Source of the DNA: Candidatus Hydrogenedentota bacterium
GTDB taxonomy: Bacteria; Hydrogenedentota; Hydrogenedentia; Hydrogenedentales; SLHB01
Reading direction: 5' to 3'
Assembly: GCA_007130675.1 (NCBI GenBank)
Contig: SLSB01000349.1
Coordinates: forward strand, 1 to 9,251
DNA length: 9,251 nucleotides
Under the pieces are notes generated by a model. That model was not told the DNA's origin, ran no database searches, and was given only the letters and a program-made list of their open reading frames with translations. The translations under genes and the position numbers were made by a program. The number at the start of each line of letters is the position of its first letter. The stretch's first letter is position 1. Positions 6,436 to 9,251 of this stretch are shown piece by piece.

Positions 6436-7218
6436 CTACTTGCGGCGCCGCTTTTCCTTTTCGTAACTGAAGATATTATCCACAGCCTCGCCCACGGCGT
6501 CCACTGGTTTCTGTGCCGCGCCGGGGCCCCGTCGCATTCTGCGCCGCAGTCTGCGCCATTTTGGGATTACCTTCATGTACACATACCCAACGGCCAACCC
6601 GCCGAAATGCGTGGCTACCGACGTGCCGCTTTGGCCGAAGGCAGACATAATGTTCAGGGCGATCACAATCAATACAAGCGCCCGTGCGGTGAGACGTATC
6701 GGGATCGGGAACAGCATCAGTTCGCGGTCGGGATTGACAACCGCGAAGGCGACCAGCACGCCCATGGTCGCGCCGCTCGCGCCGATGACGGTGCCGCTGT
6801 TCCATCCCCGAGGAGTCAGCAATGTCGCCAATACCGCCAGTGCGCCGACGATGAGATAGAAGCGCAGAAACTGGCGTGTGCCCAGCACGCGCTCGACCTC
6901 GGGCCCGAACACATACAGCCACAGCATGTTGCCGAAGAGATGCAGCAGACCGCCATGCAGAAACATGTAGGTGAGCGGCTGCCATACCTGCCAGTTTCTC
7001 GGAAACTCCTGCGAATCGAAGGCGAACCAGCGCAGCACCTCGAGGCCGGGGGCGGCATAGGGTTGCGCGATGCCCGTTGCCATCGGTTCAAACATGTGCA
7101 CCACAAGTTGCACCGCAAACAGGGCCGTCGTCAACAGCAAGAGCCGCTGAACCGCCCAGGTAATGCGGCCGCCCGGTGGCGCCATACGATACTCATAGTT
7201 GTAGGAATAACTGGTCAT
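6436..7218 (-). CDS. Rhomboid family intramembrane serine protease
   Basis: This 260-aa multi-pass membrane protein is expected to cleave transmembrane helices inside the bilayer. Catalytic Ser148 (GASGATMG, 146-153) and His204 (ATHFGG) are both present. So is the TM2 motif FLHGGLLHLFGNM (86-98), with H93 and N97 in the oxyanion region. About six hydrophobic segments are visible (26-42, 83-104, 117-134, 144-161, 178-194, 200-216). The N-terminus is Tyr-rich, and the last 45 residues are basic and cytosolic-looking. ATG at 7218 is chosen because AAGG lies 5 nt upstream; an upstream in-frame ATG at 7305 lacks a ribosome site and would add 29 unlike residues. It follows signal peptidase I after a 166-bp gap and precedes the J-domain gene by 23 bp. 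GTTTGCAAAC (7245-7254), a 10-bp palindrome, lies in the leader. Confidence 0.92.
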   Translation of the reverse strand: MTSYSYNYEYRMAPPGGRITWAVQRLLLLTTALFAVQLVVHMFEPMATGIAQPYAAPGLEVLRWFAFDSQEFPRNWQVWQPLTYMFLHGGLLHLFGNMLWLYVFGPEVERVLGTRQFLRFYLIVGALAVLATLLTPRGWNSGTVIGASGATMGVLVAFAVVNPDRELMLFPIPIRLTARALVLIVIALNIMSAFGQSGTSVATHFGGLAVGYVYMKVIPKWRRLRRRMRRGPGAAQKPVDAVGEAVDNIFSYEKEKRRRK

Positions 7219-7384
7219 TCGTACCTTGATCTTAAATCCAGCTTGTTTGCAAACCCCGGCAGGTTTGGCCAGAGCGCCGCAGCTGTCGCTCCTATAGCCT
7301 GACATATTGAGGCGGCCGACACAAGCACATGGGCAATTCGGACTATCTCCAGCCGGGTCAGTTGAAAGCCGTGAGATATGGGGG

Positions 7385-7984
7385 TTAAGGCGTCACCAGC
7401 ATGTCGTCCAAAGGAAAAGCGGCGACCGGCCCGCGCCTGCTTCCCGGCAGGTAGATATAGCGCACTCTCCCGATGATATCGCTCGCGGGGATCGTGGGGT
7501 CCGCTTTCAGTTCTGCCGGAATCTCCGGGTCGCTTCGCACAATGGCCCAGTACGAACTGTCTTCACTGTCGTTGCGGTTGTCTCCCAGCACGAACACATT
7601 GTCCTCGGGCACGGTGATGGGTGGAAAGAGTTCGTAGACCATCGGTTCGAGGATGTATGGTTCGGATGCATACTTTCCGTTAAGAAACAGCGCGCCCGCT
7701 TGAATGGCCACGACATCCCCGCCTACGCCGACAATGCGTTTGACAAGGTTGCCTCCTTCGATGGTTGGGTCTCTGAGTACCACGACGTCGCCCCGGCGGT
7801 ACTCTTCCGCATTCAGAGTTACGAGATAATCCCCCCGGCGCAAGGTCGGTTCCATCGAGGCGGAGGGCACGGCGAAAAACCGCATGCCGCGCACAAACCC
7901 GAGGTAGCAAATCACCACCGAACTGCAGATGATGATGATGTAAAAGGTGTAGCGGAGTCTCGAAATGCGTCTTTCAGGGCTCAT
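7385..7984 (-). CDS. lepB: Signal peptidase I
   Basis: This 199-aa membrane protein removes Sec (and Tat) signal peptides from exported proteins on the outer face of the cytoplasmic membrane. A single N-terminal anchor spans residues 13-31. Box B, PSASMEPTL, carries catalytic Ser43; box D, NLVKRIVG, carries the general base Lys82; box E is GDNRNDSEDSSYW (134-146). The length and one-anchor layout are like the short Gram-positive-type enzymes rather than E. coli LepB (324 aa). The ATG has GGTGA 6 nt upstream. The TPR gene ends 30 bp upstream, so the two are probably co-transcribed. It is expected to mature the secreted TPR and kelch proteins and the sulfatase made from this same window. Confidence 0.95.
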   Translation of the reverse strand: MSPERRISRLRYTFYIIIICSSVVICYLGFVRGMRFFAVPSASMEPTLRRGDYLVTLNAEEYRRGDVVVLRDPTIEGGNLVKRIVGVGGDVVAIQAGALFLNGKYASEPYILEPMVYELFPPITVPEDNVFVLGDNRNDSEDSSYWAIVRSDPEIPAELKADPTIPASDIIGRVRYIYLPGSRRGPVAAFPLDDMLVTP

Positions 7985-8014
7985 AATTTATCACCGCGCA
8001 AGGGCAGGGGTGCT

Positions 8015-8929
8015 TTACAACTCGGACAGCAGACGGGCTGCGACATCGCTGTCGTCACGAATGCGCAATGCCGCTTCGAGACACTCACGCGCATTTGTGC
8101 TGTTGCCGTGTGCGATCCAAACGCGGGCTTCGTTAAGCCACGTGTAAAACTCTTCATCTGCCGTCCGCGCCTCAGTTCGCGCCCACTGCCACGCGCGGGC
8201 CGCACTTCGCCAATTGGCCTTCACACCGAAGTTTTCCGCGGCGAAATAGTTGACCGCATAATCCTGGATAAGTTCGTACTCGTTTGTGAGTTCAGCGGCC
8301 TTCTTGGACATTTTCATGGCCTCGCGATACACCCTTTGGAGGCTCCACTTGTTGCGTTCGGCCACCTGCGGAAACCGCGTCAGATAAATCTGGCAGAGAT
8401 TGAAAAGGTAATCCGGATTGTCGGGTTCGAGGTCGAGAGCGCGATCAAAATAATCCAGTCCGCGCAAGACCTCCCCTGTGTGGGAGTAGTGGAGGGCCAG
8501 ATTGTTCAGGACTTCGCTCAATTTGGGGTCGAGCGCGGCGGCCTTACGCCACAGCATTATCGCTTTGACGTGGTCGCCCTGATAATCATAGATGAGCTCG
8601 CCGTAGTAGGTCATCGCGCGCGTGTTGTCGGGGTAGCGGTCCAAGATGAACTTGTAGGCCTCGTCCACCAATGCCAGCCTGTGTTTGGCCTCGTCGAGCT
8701 TTTCGATGGCGAGCTCGTGGTCGCCCGCCTTGGCGAGTTCCTCGGCCAGTTCCATATCCCATACGGCTAAGTCACACTGCAACCGATCAAAAGCGCGCAC
8801 CGCTTCAACGAGTGCTTGTTGATCCGAAACCAAGGTTTCTAGGTGCGCCAGTTCGGGAGAGAGCCCCGCTGCTGCTGCGGCGCACACTCCCGCTGCGAGT
8901 GCTGCCAGATTTATGATTGTTGTACGCAT
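8015..8929 (-). CDS. Secreted TPR-repeat protein
   Basis: This 304-aa protein has an Arg2 N-terminal region, a hydrophobic Ala-rich stretch (5-21) and likely signal-peptidase cleavage near A21; Cys16 is not in a proper lipobox. At least two consecutive 34-residue TPR units fit well, at 104-137 (ending ALDPK) and 138-171 (ending DLEPDN). More degenerate helical pairs occur at about 60-100, 172-205 and 262-295. TPRs are protein-interaction scaffolds, so this is probably a periplasmic or outer-surface adaptor; the partner is unknown. No strong ribosome site precedes the ATG at 8929. It is the first gene of the minus-strand cluster and lies 30 bp ahead of signal peptidase I. No other domain was recognised. 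Confidence 0.82.
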   Translation of the reverse strand: MRTTIINLAALAAGVCAAAAAGLSPELAHLETLVSDQQALVEAVRAFDRLQCDLAVWDMELAEELAKAGDHELAIEKLDEAKHRLALVDEAYKFILDRYPDNTRAMTYYGELIYDYQGDHVKAIMLWRKAAALDPKLSEVLNNLALHYSHTGEVLRGLDYFDRALDLEPDNPDYLFNLCQIYLTRFPQVAERNKWSLQRVYREAMKMSKKAAELTNEYELIQDYAVNYFAAENFGVKANWRSAARAWQWARTEARTADEEFYTWLNEARVWIAHGNSTNARECLEAALRIRDDSDVAARLLSEL

Positions 8930-8970
8930 TGGTTTCTGTTTGGCTCTGTTGCTGGATCTTGTTTCGCTAC

Positions 8971-9001
8971 ACTATACCATGCAGACGGCGTATGCTGGCA
9001 A
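8971..9001 (-). promoter_or_regulatory. Candidate extended -10 promoter for the TPR-lepB cluster
   Basis: On the minus strand, TTGCCA (8996-9001, 5 of 6) is followed after 19 bp by TATAGT (8971-8976, 5 of 6). The -10 is preceded by TGG, an extended -10 feature that compensates for the long spacer. The start of transcription would be near 8964, about 35 nt before the TPR start codon. Confidence 0.5.
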
Positions 9002-9181
9002 CCAGGGGCGCCTTCCCAAATATTCTTCCTCATTGAATGCAACGCGAAACAACGAACAGGTATTTCCCCCTGCACCGCGCGCTCGAGCCCCCAACCCATA
9101 TGATCCCTGGAACTCTTGTGGTGTGTCCTTTTGATCCGGTGCTTCGGGGGGATGCACAAAACCTCGCCCGCACCTTCTGCC

Positions 9182-9195
9182 GCCCGCTTGCGGGC
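9182..9195. repeat. GC-rich hairpin
   Basis: GCCCGC and GCGGGC flank a TT centre, effectively a 5-bp stem with a CTTG loop. The heptamer CGCCCGC at its left arm is repeated 16 bp upstream (9165-9171). No T-tract follows on the plus strand, so a terminator is unlikely. It resembles the hairpin at 87-102. Confidence 0.35.
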
Positions 9196-9251
9196 TACAG
9201 AGGCAATGTTATGCTTGTCAGATACATAACGCATAAGTCTAAAGGGTTGTA

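Larger units (their letters stand above)
8930..9251. other. Right-edge intergenic region, no convincing gene
   Basis: This stretch holds the candidate promoter of the TPR gene, a GC-rich hairpin (9182-9195) and a small AT-rich inverted repeat, GTTATG (9208-9213) with CATAAC (9225-9230), followed at once by GCATAA (9231-9236), which pairs with TTATGC (9209-9214) instead. A plus-strand frame from 8913 to 9134 begins like a signal peptide, but it has no ribosome site, mixed third-position composition, and overlaps the TPR start, so it is not called. Confidence 0.45.

Noticed and set aside
7307..8770. Long plus-strand open frame (487 aa) antisense to lepB and the TPR gene
   Set aside because: It is explained by the GC-rich codons of two well-supported minus-strand genes, crosses the gap between them, and shows no recognisable domain.
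8913..9134. Plus-strand 73-aa frame with a signal-peptide-like N-terminus, divergent from the TPR gene
   Set aside because: It has no ribosome site and mixed codon composition, overlaps the TPR start by 17 bp, and covers the promoter of the opposite cluster. The hydrophobic start is largely the complement of the TPR signal-peptide region.

Overview
The window is GC-rich bacterial DNA carrying ten protein genes with simple, closely spaced organisation. No tRNA, rRNA, CRISPR array, transposase or phage gene is visible. The mix of a Tat-type sulfatase, a secreted beta-propeller, a stand-alone anti-sigma kinase/STAS pair and clusters of GC-rich intergenic palindromes suggests an uncultured bacterium of the Planctomycetota, Lentisphaerota or Hydrogenedentota kind. 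That placement is an inference from gene style; there is no marker gene here to settle it.

Layout. Bases 1-509 are non-coding as far as can be seen. They hold two copies of a roughly 100-bp palindromic element in inverted orientation (171-275 and 321-410) plus smaller hairpins. On the minus strand follow a sulfatase (510-1982) and, upstream of it in the same direction, serine acetyltransferase cysE (2159-2965). A 354-bp divergent intergenic region (2966-3319) carries a 13-bp direct repeat next to a candidate promoter. It precedes three plus-strand units: a PTS EIIA-like protein (3320-3781), a secreted kelch-like beta-propeller (3839-4909), and, after 229 bp, a translationally coupled pair made of an RsbW-type anti-sigma kinase (5139-5618) and a STAS anti-anti-sigma protein (5615-6028).

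The plus-strand genes converge, with a 15-bp gap, on a minus-strand cluster read from right to left: a secreted TPR protein (8015-8929), signal peptidase I (7385-7984), a rhomboid intramembrane protease (6436-7218) and a small membrane-anchored J-domain protein (6044-6412). A candidate extended -10 promoter lies just upstream of the TPR gene. The theme of this cluster is export and membrane-protein processing or quality control. The most unusual item is the J-domain protein: its N-terminus looks like the TatA/TatB membrane-hinge-amphipathic module, and its gene sits 23 bp downstream of the rhomboid protease gene. In Providencia a rhomboid (AarA) activates TatA by cleavage, which makes the pairing worth testing. 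The last 320 bases hold the promoter of the cluster, a hairpin and a small inverted repeat, with no convincing gene.
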